Source: Phycisphaerae bacterium
GTDB taxonomy: Bacteria > Planctomycetota > Phycisphaerae > Phycisphaerales > SM1A02
NCBI GenBank assembly: GCA_016873275.1
Contig: VGXO01000009.1
Span: 1 to 64,000, forward strand
DNA: 64,000 bases
Reading direction: 5' to 3'
Positions 51,286 to 60,312 of this stretch are shown in pieces. Under the pieces are notes generated by a model. That model ran no database searches and was not told the origin of the DNA. It saw only the letters and a program-made list of their open reading frames with translations. The position numbers and the translations under genes are program-made. Position 1 is the stretch's first letter. Each line of letters opens with the position of its first letter.

Positions 51286-51289
51286 TCGT

Positions 51290-54200
51290 TCACGCCCGAG
51301 AGGTCGACGTCGCCGCGGCGGAGGGCGGCGAGTGCGCTCCGAATCCGCCGCCGCCGGGCGTCTCGACGACGAGGCGATCGCCCGGCTCAAGATCGACCTC
51401 GGCATGACCTGAGATCGCTTCGACTCGACCATCGTGGCGCAGGACCCGCTCGGCGCCGGGCGCGCCGGGCTCGCCGCCGGAGAGACCGGGTCCGCCCTCG
51501 CGCCGATGCTCGGCGACCACGCACGCCGAGAGCGGGGCAATCGCGCGGTAGACCCGCCGCACGCCGTCGCCTCCCGCGAAGCGTCCCCGCCCGCCGGTGC
51601 CGCGGCGGATCGAGAACTCCTCGATCCGGATCGGATGCCGCGCCTCGATGAACTCTGGATCCCCGATCCGGGTGTTGGTCATGTGGGTGTGCACGGCGGA
51701 GGCGCCCCGGAAGCCATCCCCCGCGCCGGCGCCGCCGCCGATCGTCTCGTAGGAGCCAAAGGCGTCGCTGCCGAGGATCACGTTGTTCATGGTGCCCTGA
51801 CCGCCGGCGACGGCGCCGAAGGCGAGCATCAGGCACTCGACGATCCGTTGGCTGGTCTCGGTGTTCCCGGCGGCGACGGCGGGATCCTCCCGTGGATCGC
51901 CCACGAACGGCGGATCGAGGATCCCCGGTGGCACGCGGAGATCGACCGCCCGCATGAGGCCCTCGTGGAGCGGAAGGTCCTCGCCGAGGAGGACCCGAAG
52001 CACGTAGAGGACCGCGGCGTGCACGATCGCCCGCGGCGCGTTTCGGTTCGATGGATGCACGCCGCCCGAGCCGGCGAAGTCGACGACGAGCCACTCGCCC
52101 TCCCGGCGCGCCTCGCGGGAGAGCGAGACCGCGATCGGCGTGCCGTCGTCGAGCTCGACGCGGGCTTGCGTCGGCGAGGGAAGCAGGCGGGGGATCGCCC
52201 GGCGGAGCGTCGCGAGCCCGTGGGTCGCGAGCTCGGCGAGCGAACCGAGGAACGCCTCCGGACCCGCCTCCGCGATCAAGGTCCGAAGGCGCTCGGCGCC
52301 TCGCTGGTTGGCGGCGACCTGCGCGGCGAGGTCCGCGAGGTTCTCCTCGACCGCGCGGCTTGGGAAGGGAGCGCCTCGGAGGATCGCCTCCAGCTCCGAC
52401 CAACGGGCTTCTCCTCCGGAGACGAGGAGCCGAGGCGCGATCGCCACCCCCTCGTCGACGAGGCGCGTCGCGCTTGGCGCCATCGAGCCGGGACGGACGC
52501 CGCCGATCTCCGCGTGGTGCGCGCGGTTGGCGAGGATCGCGATCGGTCGATCCGTCCCGTCGCCGGGCTCCTCGTCGAGGAAGATCGGGGTGATCACCGT
52601 GACGTCCGGAAGATGCGAGCCGCCGAACGCCGGATGGTTCGTCACCGCGACGTCGCCTCGGCGGAGGGGAAGCCGCGCGAGCATCGTCCTCGCGGCAAGC
52701 CCGAGCGCCCCGAGATGGACCGGAAGGTGAGGCGCGTTCACCACCAGCGTGCCCGCGCCATCGAGGATCGCGCAGGAGAAGTCGAGCCGGTGCTTGATGT
52801 TCACCGAGATCGCCGTGCGGCGCAGGCGCTCGCCCATCTCCTCCGCGATCGAGGCGAGGCGGGCGGCGAGGATCTCGGGTCGCCCTGCGGCGTGAAGCAG
52901 GGGACCGTCCCGCTCCCCGCATCGGCGGGCGACGACGGCTCCATCCGACTCGACGCGGGCGGTCCAGCCCTCGTCGAGGATCGCCGTCGACTGCGGGTCG
53001 CTGATCACCGCCGGACCGGCGATGGCGGCTCCCGGCTCGAGCCTCGCGCGGTCGAAGGACGGCGCCTCGACCCAGCGTCCGCGGGATCGGAGACGAATCG
53101 TCGCGTCCGCGGTCGGCGGCTCGAGGTCGGGGACCGCGACCGCGCGGGGCGGCTGCTCGAGGCGCTCGCGGCAGGTCGCATGGAGGAGCATCACCTCGAT
53201 CGGGCGGGCGGGCGGCAGGTAGCCGTACTGCCCGCGGAAGGCGTCGCGGAAGCGCTCGGCGAGAAGGTCGATCGGAAAGAGCGGGAGCTCGATCGGCTCC
53301 TCCTGACCGGCGAGACGAAGCGCCGCGACCGGCTCGCCTCGCTCGATGCGATCGGAGGAGAGACCCTGGGCGAGGAGGTCCTCGGACGCGCGGTCGAGCA
53401 GTCCGCTCGCGACGGACTCGGCGCGCGAGGTGAACCGCTCGAGCGGCTCGAGGATGCTCTGCTCGCGGCGACGCTCGAGCCGCGCGTGGGAGAGTCCCGC
53501 CGCGCTCAGCAGCCCGGCGTCGAGCGGCAGGATGACCTCCGCGATCCCGAGGCGGTCGGCGATCGCGGTCGCGTGCTGACCACCCGCGCCCCCGAAGGCG
53601 ACGAGCGAGTGATCGCTCGGCGCGAAGCCAAGACGGGAGGAGACCGACTCGATGGCGCCCGCCATGCGCTCGTCGGCGATCGCCCGGAATGACTCGAGGA
53701 CCTCGAGGCGGTCCCGCGAGCCTCCACGCGAGGTCAGGATCCGCTCGAGGACGCGTTCGGCGGCGCGGACGTCGAGAGGCACCCCGAAGCGCCGGGGATC
53801 GACCCGACCGAGCAGGAGGTTGACGTCGGTGATCGTGAGCGGACCGCCTCGCCCGTAGCAGGCGGGTCCCGGGTCGGCGCCGGCGCTCTCCGGACCGACC
53901 CGCAGCCGTCCCTCGGCATCGACCGAGCAGATCGAGCCGCCGCCCGCGGCGACGGTCTCGATCCCGACGCAGGCGGAGGCGAGCGTCAGGTGACCGACCA
54001 CGGTGCGGCCGCGCACCGGCACCCGACCAGCGACCCGCACGACGTCGGTGCTGGTGCCGCCCATGTCGAAGCCGATCACCTTCGAGCGACCGAGCGAGTC
54101 CGCCACCGCCGCGACGCCGACGGCGCCCGCGGCGGGACCGCTGAGGAGGCTCTCGATCGGCTCGAAGCGGGACCGCTCGACGAGGGCGCCGGCACTCGTC

Positions 54201-55147
54201 ATCACCCGCACCGAGATCCTCTCGCCGGGGCGGCTGATCTCCGCGAGGAAGTCGCGGATCTCGCGGTCAAGCGCGGCGTTCGCGGTCGCGGCGGTCGTGC
54301 GCTCGAGGTATCCCGGGCGGCTCGACAGGGTGCTCCCGCACGAGATGCGTCGGAAGCCCTGCGCGCGGAGCAGCTCGGCGATCCGCGCCTCGGTCGCCGG
54401 ATGCCTTGCTCCATGCACGAGGGAGAGCGCGACCGCGTCGATCTCGTCGCGGGCGACCGCGCCGAGGCGGCGACGGAGGAGGTCTTCGTCGAGCGGGCGG
54501 ACCAAGCTGCCCAAGGCATCGAGCCGTGACGGGACCTCGACCACCGCCGCGTGCAGCGGGACGCGGTCCGGGATCGCGAGCGCAAAGAGGTCCGGACGAG
54601 TCTGGTCGCCGATCCGAAGCAGGTCGGCAAAGCCCTCGGTGACGAGGAGGAGCGTCCGTCCGACGCGATGCTCGAGGAGCGCGTTGGTGCCGCGGGTGGT
54701 GGCGATGCGGAGATCGACCGCGGCGAGGATTCGGCGCGGATCGCATCCGATCGCGAGGGCGATCGCGAGGCGAGGCGCGCCGATCCCGAGATCAAGCTCC
54801 ACGATCCGCGGGTCGGCGATGGCGTCGAGCCACGCCGCCGGACGAAGCCGCACCTCGTCGCTGGCGGCGTCATGGGAGAGGATCTCGCTCGCCACCTCGC
54901 CCTCGGCGATCAGCATGCGAAGTCGTGCCCCGGTCAGGTCGAGTTCCGGGCGGGAGCCCCGCCACTCGAGGCGATGGGTGGTTCCGTCGCGGCGGAGGAT
55001 CGCCCGCAGCCGCCCGTTGCTCAGGACCTTGATGCGGCGGTGAACCCCCTGGGGTGACCTCGCGATGCAGTCCGTGAACGTCCCGCCGGTATCGATCGAG
55101 ATCGTCCAGGGGGCGTCGGAGATCGGGCGAACCGGTCGGTCAGTCAC
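51290..55147 (-). CDS. 5-oxoprolinase (fused hydantoinase A/B subunits)
   Basis: 1285 residues, GTG start, the length of single-chain 5-oxoprolinase. It hydrolyses 5-oxoproline to glutamate using ATP (glutathione/oxoproline salvage). The HyuA-like half (1-~670) has SIDTGGTFTDCIA, the second phosphate-binding motif FDMGGTSTDVVRVAG, SVDAEGRLRVGPESAGADPG and the actin-like ATPase layout. The HyuB-like half follows with RTAISVNIKHRLDFSCAIL, VTNHPAFGGSHLPDV and TGGRGRFAGGDGVRR. The last ~40 residues (VVETPGGGGFG) match HyuB. A hydantoinase function is the alternative, but the fused order favours oxoprolinase. The gene converges on the P-domain gene and is divergent from tlpA-like thioredoxin. Confidence 0.92.
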   Translation of the reverse strand: MTDRPVRPISDAPWTISIDTGGTFTDCIARSPQGVHRRIKVLSNGRLRAILRRDGTTHRLEWRGSRPELDLTGARLRMLIAEGEVASEILSHDAASDEVRLRPAAWLDAIADPRIVELDLGIGAPRLAIALAIGCDPRRILAAVDLRIATTRGTNALLEHRVGRTLLLVTEGFADLLRIGDQTRPDLFALAIPDRVPLHAAVVEVPSRLDALGSLVRPLDEDLLRRRLGAVARDEIDAVALSLVHGARHPATEARIAELLRAQGFRRISCGSTLSSRPGYLERTTAATANAALDREIRDFLAEISRPGERISVRVMTSAGALVERSRFEPIESLLSGPAAGAVGVAAVADSLGRSKVIGFDMGGTSTDVVRVAGRVPVRGRTVVGHLTLASACVGIETVAAGGGSICSVDAEGRLRVGPESAGADPGPACYGRGGPLTITDVNLLLGRVDPRRFGVPLDVRAAERVLERILTSRGGSRDRLEVLESFRAIADERMAGAIESVSSRLGFAPSDHSLVAFGGAGGQHATAIADRLGIAEVILPLDAGLLSAAGLSHARLERRREQSILEPLERFTSRAESVASGLLDRASEDLLAQGLSSDRIERGEPVAALRLAGQEEPIELPLFPIDLLAERFRDAFRGQYGYLPPARPIEVMLLHATCRERLEQPPRAVAVPDLEPPTADATIRLRSRGRWVEAPSFDRARLEPGAAIAGPAVISDPQSTAILDEGWTARVESDGAVVARRCGERDGPLLHAAGRPEILAARLASIAEEMGERLRRTAISVNIKHRLDFSCAILDGAGTLVVNAPHLPVHLGALGLAARTMLARLPLRRGDVAVTNHPAFGGSHLPDVTVITPIFLDEEPGDGTDRPIAILANRAHHAEIGGVRPGSMAPSATRLVDEGVAIAPRLLVSGGEARWSELEAILRGAPFPSRAVEENLADLAAQVAANQRGAERLRTLIAEAGPEAFLGSLAELATHGLATLRRAIPRLLPSPTQARVELDDGTPIAVSLSREARREGEWLVVDFAGSGGVHPSNRNAPRAIVHAAVLYVLRVLLGEDLPLHEGLMRAVDLRVPPGILDPPFVGDPREDPAVAAGNTETSQRIVECLMLAFGAVAGGQGTMNNVILGSDAFGSYETIGGGAGAGDGFRGASAVHTHMTNTRIGDPEFIEARHPIRIEEFSIRRGTGGRGRFAGGDGVRRVYRAIAPLSACVVAEHRREGGPGLSGGEPGAPGAERVLRHDGRVEAISGHAEVDLEPGDRLVVETPGGGGFGAHSPPSAAATSTSRA

Positions 55148-55285
55148 GAGGTCAGCGTACCGGGTTGGATCACGCGCTCCTGCCGGACGATGACCATGCC
55201 GGTCGATGCGTCGGGCGGTGGGAGATCGGGAGGTCCTAGGCTCGACCGATCGCCTACCGTGCTCGAACCTCTTGAGGGACGTCCC

Positions 55286-55918
55286 GTGAACTCCACGCTT
55301 GCCTTGGTCGCGAAGATCGCCGTGCTGCCGCTGCTCGTGGTCGGGTACGTCGGCGTGATGGGCTTCACCGGGACCTGCCCGACCTGTCAGTCGATGGTCG
55401 ATTGGACGCTCGGGCGGTCGGCGGCGGCGTCCACGCAGGTCGCCGTCGATGCTGCGCCGCTCGCACGGTCCTCGTCGCCGCCCGCGACGACGCAGGCCTT
55501 GGGCGGACCGGTGCACGCGATCGATCTGCCCGACCTCAAGGGCGGCACGGTCTTGCTCGGCTCCTATGCGGGGCGTCCGATGCTCATCGAGGTTTGGGCG
55601 ACGTGGTGCGGTCCCTGCCGCACCCTTCGGTCGAGGCTCGAGTCGATCGCCCCGCGGCTCCGCGAGAAGGCGACCCTCGTCGCGGTCTCGGTCGATCAGG
55701 GAGGAGCCGCCGCCGTGTCGCGGCATCTCGGCGGCAAGCCCACGGCGTTCGTCGAGCTCATGGCGACGCCCGAGTTCCGCGAGCTGCTGCGACCGATCGA
55801 CACGGCAGGGACGATTCCCAAGCTCGTCTACGTCGACGCGCAGGGGAACATCGCCGGGCTCGAGCATGGCGTCGCGGATCCGAAGTGGATCGAGGCGCGG
55901 ATCGACGCGCTCCGCTGA
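55286..55918 (+). CDS. TlpA-like membrane-anchored thioredoxin
   Basis: 210 residues from GTG 55286 (GAGGGA six bases upstream; an ATG at 55190 would add 32 unstructured residues). An N-terminal hydrophobic segment (7-25) is followed by CPTC at 31-34, and the thioredoxin domain carries C108-G-P-C111 in EVWATWCGPCR, with AGTIPKLVYVD as the cis-Pro region. It probably reduces periplasmic disulfides. The extra CPTC near the membrane anchor is unusual for this family and could be part of an electron relay. It converges on lexA with a 20-bp gap. Confidence 0.87.
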   Translation: MNSTLALVAKIAVLPLLVVGYVGVMGFTGTCPTCQSMVDWTLGRSAAASTQVAVDAAPLARSSSPPATTQALGGPVHAIDLPDLKGGTVLLGSYAGRPMLIEVWATWCGPCRTLRSRLESIAPRLREKATLVAVSVDQGGAAAVSRHLGGKPTAFVELMATPEFRELLRPIDTAGTIPKLVYVDAQGNIAGLEHGVADPKWIEARIDALR

Positions 55919-55938
55919 CCGGGCGTACCGGATCCGCC

Positions 55939-56562
55939 TCAGTAGCGGCGCAGCACGCCGATCACGACCCCTTGGATCGTGCAGTCCTCGACGATGATCG
56001 GCGCGAAGTCGGGGTTCGCCGGCTGCAGGCGGATGGTGCCGTTCTTCTCGCGGAAGAAGGTCTTGAGGGTCGTCTCGCCGCTCGGGAGCATGGCGACGAC
56101 CCGCTCGCCGTTGCGTGCGGTCGGACGTCGCTCGACGATCACGTAGTCGCCGTTGAGGATCCCCTCGTCGCGCATCGAGTCGCCATCGACCTGGAGCGCG
56201 AAGGTGGTGCCTCGCTGCCCGCGACGCGGACCGAAGACGTCCTCGAGGCTGAGCTGCTCCTCCTCCTGCAGTCGCTCGATGGGAAGTCCGGCGGCGATGC
56301 GACCCACGAGCGGCATGGTGGATGGGCGCCGCTCGCCGGGCAGCACCACGTCATCGGGCATCGACAAAGAGCGTGCCCTGTTCGCCTCGCGCTTCAGGAC
56401 GCCCTTCCGCTCGAGCGCCCCGACGTGCTCGAAGACCGTCACCTTGCTGACGCCGAGCGAGTCGGCGAGCTCCTGCATCGTCGGCGAATAGCCGCGCTCC
56501 TCGCGCGACTCCCGGATGATCTGCAGGATGCGGAGCTGCTTCGGCGTGAGGTTCGGTTCCAT
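55939..56562 (-). CDS. lexA: LexA repressor
   Basis: 207 residues. Winged helix 1-~70 (LTPKQLRILQIIRESREERG, YSPTMQELADSLGVSKVTVF), then the self-cleaving S24 domain: the scissile Ala-Gly is A91-G92 in GRIAAGLPI, the catalytic dyad S129 (DGDSMRDEG) and K167 (TLKTFF). LexA represses the SOS regulon and cleaves itself when RecA is activated. ATG 56562 is chosen over longer frames. A hypothetical gene upstream (56351-57088) overlaps it by 212 bp in another frame, and a palindrome at 57194-57218 may be the shared operator. Confidence 0.95.
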   Translation of the reverse strand: MEPNLTPKQLRILQIIRESREERGYSPTMQELADSLGVSKVTVFEHVGALERKGVLKREANRARSLSMPDDVVLPGERRPSTMPLVGRIAAGLPIERLQEEEQLSLEDVFGPRRGQRGTTFALQVDGDSMRDEGILNGDYVIVERRPTARNGERVVAMLPSGETTLKTFFREKNGTIRLQPANPDFAPIIVEDCTIQGVVIGVLRRY

Positions 56563-57088
56563 GGCGCGATGAGGTCCTTTCAGGCGCGGGACGAGCGAGC
56601 GGAGAGGCGCCCGAGGGACGGGCGCCGAGAAGGTCGCGAAGGAGTCGGTCGCAGGCGAGCGGCGTGCCGGGCTTCCACCGAAGGATCGGCATCGAGGGCG
56701 AGGTCTCGACACCGGATGCCTCCGGGCGCGAGGTGCCGCGGAGGTCGATCGTGCGGATCGCGCCGCGGCGGGCAGTTCCCGTCGGCTCGATCTCCGGGGT
56801 CGCCGCATGCAGGCGGGCCGTCACCGCGTCGAGCACCAAAGCGATGGGGTCGCCCACGAGACGCGAGGCAGCGCCAGCGAAGGCTCGGTGCATCCGCCGA
56901 ACGAAGCGGCTTGCGAGGGTCGTCGTCGGACGGGGGTACCAGCGGGAGAGCGGTCGGTCGTCGCCTCGCACGAGGAGCCAGGACGTGCCGCTCGGGCGCG
57001 GAAGTCCAACGAGACGAGAGGTGAAGTCGCCGCCGGGACCGAACTGGACGAGCGGCGCCGTGATCGACGGGGCAAGGGTCGAGGTCAT
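56351..57088 (-). CDS. Hypothetical protein overlapping lexA
   Basis: 245 residues from ATG 57088, no family recognised. The N-terminal ~160 residues (APLVQFGPGGDFTSRLVGLP, SGTSWLLVRGDDRPLSRWYP, FVRRMHRAFAGAASRLVGDP, ALVLDAVTARLHAATPEIEP) have the codon bias of real genes here. The last ~70 residues run over the lexA start in another frame and look random, so the real stop may be earlier or a frameshift present. It would be the first gene of the lexA transcript. Its position next to lexA in place of the imuA/imuB genes common in other SOS cassettes makes it worth checking, but no motif links it to those. Confidence 0.5.
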   Translation of the reverse strand: MTSTLAPSITAPLVQFGPGGDFTSRLVGLPRPSGTSWLLVRGDDRPLSRWYPRPTTTLASRFVRRMHRAFAGAASRLVGDPIALVLDAVTARLHAATPEIEPTGTARRGAIRTIDLRGTSRPEASGVETSPSMPILRWKPGTPLACDRLLRDLLGARPSGASPLARPAPERTSSRHGTEPHAEAAPHPADHPGVARGARLFADDAGARRLARRQQGDGLRARRGARAEGRPEARGEQGTLFVDAR

Positions 57089-57193
57089 GTCGAGGTCCTC
57101 CGTGACCAGTCCCGCGGAGGTGCCACGGCTTGCAACGCGGTGGCTCCTGCGGGAGGGAGGACTTCGGCGGGAAGGGTTCGGCACCTGCACATT

Positions 57194-57218
57194 TGTTCGG
57201 GTGATGTTACCCCGAACA
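57194..57218 (-). promoter_or_regulatory. Palindrome upstream of the lexA transcript (possible SOS operator)
   Basis: TGTTCGGG (57194-57201) and CCCGAACA (57211-57218) form an inverted repeat with nine bases between. The same span also reads GTTC-N7-GTTA (57195-57209), close to the direct-repeat GTTC-N7-GTTC LexA box of alphaproteobacteria. It lies 106 bp before the hypothetical gene and ~630 bp before lexA. LexA boxes of this phylum are not known to me, so this is a candidate only. Confidence 0.4.
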
Positions 57219-57254
57219 GGATCCGTCCGAGAACGCCCTCCCGGAGTTCGATGT

Positions 57255-57680
57255 GATCGTGGACAGGCAAGGTGATCGTGGACAGGGTGATCGTGGACAG
57301 GCAAGGTAATCGTGGACAGGCAACGACCGGGGGCGATGCTGGGTGGGGATCGGGGGGCGATCGTGGACAGGCAAGGACTTGGGGCGATGCTGGGTGGGGA
57401 TCGGGGATCGGTGCTGGACAGGCATCGATCGGGCGGGCGTCGATCGCGGGGGGCGATCGTGGACAGGCAAGCGGGGCGATCGTGGACAGGCAAGGACCGG
57501 GTGACCGTGGGAAGGGGCGATCGGGGTGGCGATCGTGGACAGGCAAGAACGGGGGGCAATCGGGTGAGGGCGGGGTGAGGGCGATCGTGGACAGGCAAGA
57601 ACCGGGATCGATGCTGGGGCGATCGTGGGATCGATGCTGGACAGGCATCGATCGGGCGGGCATCGATCGCGCGACTACGA
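57255..57680. repeat. Dispersed repeat array, core gatcgtggacaggcaag
   Basis: About ten copies of gatcgtggacaggcaag occur between 57255 and 57600 (for example 57255, 57289, ~57359, ~57456, ~57477, ~57530, ~57582) with spacing from 15 to over 70 bp. Intervening sequence is built from short G-rich motifs such as gggcgatgctgggtgggg, also repeated. Two variants, gctggacaggcatcgatcgg, appear near 57413 and 57642. The spacing and degeneracy rule out CRISPR. It lies in the 780-bp non-coding interval between the lexA-side gene and the aminotransferase. Frames across it are repeat translations and not called as genes. Confidence 0.88.
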
Positions 57681-57868
57681 CCCTCGGAGGCGTTCCGGGC
57701 CGGCGTGGAGGCTCGATGCGACTGCTCGGGGAAGCCGTCTCGGGGGCGATTGGTCCCGAGGGTGCCTCGACCGTTGCCCGCGGACAGGGTTCCGACGCCA
57801 TGGCAGGCCGCGACACTGCGTTGAACGCGTCGACCGCGTTGATCCCGGCGGGCGGTAGTCTCGGCGGC

Positions 57869-59131
57869 ATGCCTGCACCCACGCCTCGGGACGTCCGTCC
57901 ACCTCTCCCCACCTCGACCCGCGGAGCGGATGGATCGGGGGGGCGAGCGGTTCCCCGGCAGCCCCCTCCGGTCCTCGAGCCAGCGACCTTGGTCGATCCA
58001 CGGCGGTGGCACCTCGACCCGGCCGTGACGTTCCTCAACCACGGCAGCTTTGGGGCGAGGACGCGCGACCTCCTCGCCCGACAGCGGACATGGCAGGACC
58101 GGATCGAGCAGCAGCCGATCGAGCACCTCGGTCGCCGCGTGCGGGAGTACCTCGCGCCCTCGCGGGAGGCGGTCGCGAGCTTCCTCGGGGCGGATCCATC
58201 AGGTCTTGGGTTCGTCACCAACGCGACGGAGGGCGTGAACGCCGCGCTTCGCTCGGTCGCGTTCCGTCGCGGCGACCGGGTCGTCACGACGACCCACGTC
58301 TACCACGCGGTGCGCCAGACCCTGCGTCGCCTCGCGGTCGAGTCGGGCATCGAGGTGGTCGAGGTTCCGGTCGAGCTTCCCATCGCCGACGCCGACTCGA
58401 TCGTCGCCGCGATCGCTCCCTGGCTCGTCGCGCCGACGCGGCTCCTCCTGATCGATCACGTGACCTCGCCGACCGCCGTGCGCATGCCGGTCGAGAGGCT
58501 CGTTCCGATCGCTCGTCGCGCGAGGATCGAGACGCTCGTCGATGGAGCGCACGCACCGGGCATGATCGAGGTCGACCTCGCCTCGCTCGACGCGGACCAC
58601 TACGCGGCGAACCTTCACAAGTGGGTCGGCGCGCCGCTCGGCACGGCGATCCTCTGGACTCATCCGCGGGTGCGCTCCCGGGTGCATCCCAACGTCACGA
58701 GCCACTTCTATGGCGAGGGATTCACGACCGAGTTCGACTGGCAGGGGACCCGCGACGTCTCGGGGTGGATCGTCGCCGTCGATGCGCTGAAGGACCTCGG
58801 GCGACTCGGGTGGGATCAGGTGCGGGCGCACAACCACGCCCTGGCGACCTGGGCTCACGCGATGCTCGTCGAGCGATGGGGCTCGACCCCGATGACCCCG
58901 CTCGACGGCTCGCTGCTCGGCTCGATCGCGTCGATCGAGCTCCCGTCGGCGGTCGCGCGGCGGTTCGAGCGGGTCGATCAGCTGCAGGCGTCGCTCCTCG
59001 CCGAGCACGGGATCGAGATCCCGTGCATCGAGTGGGGCGGACGCCGCTTCGTCCGGATCTCCGCGATGGTCTACAACCGACCTGCGCAGTACGAGAAGCT
59101 CGCCTCGGCGATCGAGTCCATGGCGGGATGA
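57869..59131 (+). CDS. Class V aminotransferase (isopenicillin N epimerase-like)
   Basis: 420 residues from ATG 57869. PLP-dependent: the Lys that holds the cofactor is K251 in NLHKWVGAPLG, and the preceding DGAHAPGMIEVDL holds the PLP-binding Asp. HLDPAVTFLNHGSFG and FVTNATEGVNAALRS match the isopenicillin-N-epimerase/desulfurase-like group. Family members include epimerases, ergothioneine lyases and cysteine desulfurases; substrate cannot be set here. The first ~45 residues are Pro/Arg-rich and the start is uncertain. No biosynthetic cluster is adjacent. It sits directly after the repeat array. Confidence 0.88.
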   Translation: MPAPTPRDVRPPLPTSTRGADGSGGRAVPRQPPPVLEPATLVDPRRWHLDPAVTFLNHGSFGARTRDLLARQRTWQDRIEQQPIEHLGRRVREYLAPSREAVASFLGADPSGLGFVTNATEGVNAALRSVAFRRGDRVVTTTHVYHAVRQTLRRLAVESGIEVVEVPVELPIADADSIVAAIAPWLVAPTRLLLIDHVTSPTAVRMPVERLVPIARRARIETLVDGAHAPGMIEVDLASLDADHYAANLHKWVGAPLGTAILWTHPRVRSRVHPNVTSHFYGEGFTTEFDWQGTRDVSGWIVAVDALKDLGRLGWDQVRAHNHALATWAHAMLVERWGSTPMTPLDGSLLGSIASIELPSAVARRFERVDQLQASLLAEHGIEIPCIEWGGRRFVRISAMVYNRPAQYEKLASAIESMAG

Positions 59132-59158
59132 CGCGTCGGGGCGACGGATGAATGGACG

Positions 59159-60181
59159 TCAGGAGCCGCTCGGTGCCGGCTCGTCCTTCGTCCCGATCGC
59201 GGCGTCGATCGCACGAATCGCCGCGACGCGGTCGCGGTTGAACGGCACGTAGACCTCGTTGAACCAGATCCGCCACGCCCGGGGGTCGTAGCCGAGCGAC
59301 TCGGTCGACTGTCCGTAGTCCTCGGTCGTCATCGCGACGAGCGTGCGGTGGACGTCGACGCGGTAGGAGTACGCCACGCATCCGTCGATCTGGAGGACGA
59401 CGCCCTCCATCACCGTGCCCGGCACCGGCTGGAAGGTCGCGACGTTGTTGCCGACGATCGGGATCAGGTTCGCGATGTAGGAGATCTGCGTGCCGATCGC
59501 GATCCAGGCGGCACCGCCGCCCGGCGAGATCGTGTCGGCGGTCGCTTGAGCGAGGATCAGATGCGGGATCGCGCCGAGCGCCTGGAGGTGCGACGCGACC
59601 ACGCCGGCGTGGTTGACGACGGCGTGCGTGGTGTCGCGGAGCGCCTCGTCGAGCATGGCGAGCGCCCCCGGATCGGCGGGAATCGTGAGCCGCCGCATCG
59701 CCGCGCGGCGGAGCGACGGATCGGCATCGCGGATCGCGATGCACGCGAGCGCCGCCTGCCCCGGCGACCCGAGCGACGCGAAGTGCTCGAGGACGAACTC
59801 CCGCACGTCGTCCTTCTCCTCGCGGAGGACCGCGTGCATGGGCAGGAGCGAGGTCGGGGCGGTCATCTCGCGGAGGAGCCGCATGCCTTCCGCCCGCATC
59901 GCGGGATCGCGCCGCGTGCCGAGCCAGCGCCGGCGGATGAGCTTGATCTCCTCCTCGGCGGCGCGACTCGCGGGCGATCCGAGCATGCGGCGGCAGGTGA
60001 GGCTTGGATCGGCTCCCGGAATCTCGCCGAGACCGCCGCGCGAGGGGATCGGCTCGAGGAGGTTCGGCGGAAGGTCGCGACCGGACCCCATCGCCGCCGC
60101 GTCGATCGCGTCTGGCGCCGCGGGCGGCGACGACAGGAGGAACGCGGCGAAGCTGAGGAGAATCGGGAGGATCGACGTCAT
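59159..60181 (-). CDS. Exported protein with HEAT-like helical repeats
   Basis: 340 residues with a signal peptide (about 1-22, ILPILLSFAAFLLSSPPAA). Helical repeats around 100-215 (LVLEHF-type segments FVLEHFASLGSPGQAALA, IRDADPSLRRAAMRRLTIPA, DPGALAMLDEALRDTTHAVV) resemble HEAT/Armadillo scaffolds. After that AAWIAIGTQISYIANLIPIV and a conserved region with DGCVAYSYRVDVHRTLVAM. No enzymatic motif seen. Probably a periplasmic or cell-surface scaffold. It is followed by the lipoprotein gene upstream on the same strand (131 bp). Confidence 0.75.
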   Translation of the reverse strand: MTSILPILLSFAAFLLSSPPAAPDAIDAAAMGSGRDLPPNLLEPIPSRGGLGEIPGADPSLTCRRMLGSPASRAAEEEIKLIRRRWLGTRRDPAMRAEGMRLLREMTAPTSLLPMHAVLREEKDDVREFVLEHFASLGSPGQAALACIAIRDADPSLRRAAMRRLTIPADPGALAMLDEALRDTTHAVVNHAGVVASHLQALGAIPHLILAQATADTISPGGGAAWIAIGTQISYIANLIPIVGNNVATFQPVPGTVMEGVVLQIDGCVAYSYRVDVHRTLVAMTTEDYGQSTESLGYDPRAWRIWFNEVYVPFNRDRVAAIRAIDAAIGTKDEPAPSGS

Positions 60182-60312
60182 GCGCGGCTCCGACGACCCG
60201 CGACTGTAGGGGAGCCTCCAACGAGCAGTCGGTCGGAGACGAGGGGCGCGGCGGCGACGCGTTCGAGCCGCTCCTCGCGGAGCGCGCGACGAGCCTCCGC
60301 GGGGAGGCGGGA

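Noticed and set aside
55402-57024. Plus-strand 540-residue frame over lexA
   Set aside because: Antisense shadow of the thioredoxin and lexA genes with no recognisable motif.
57255-57680. CRISPR array or a protein-coding repeat gene
   Set aside because: Spacing is irregular, repeats are degenerate, and the open frames in several phases translate only low-complexity sequence.
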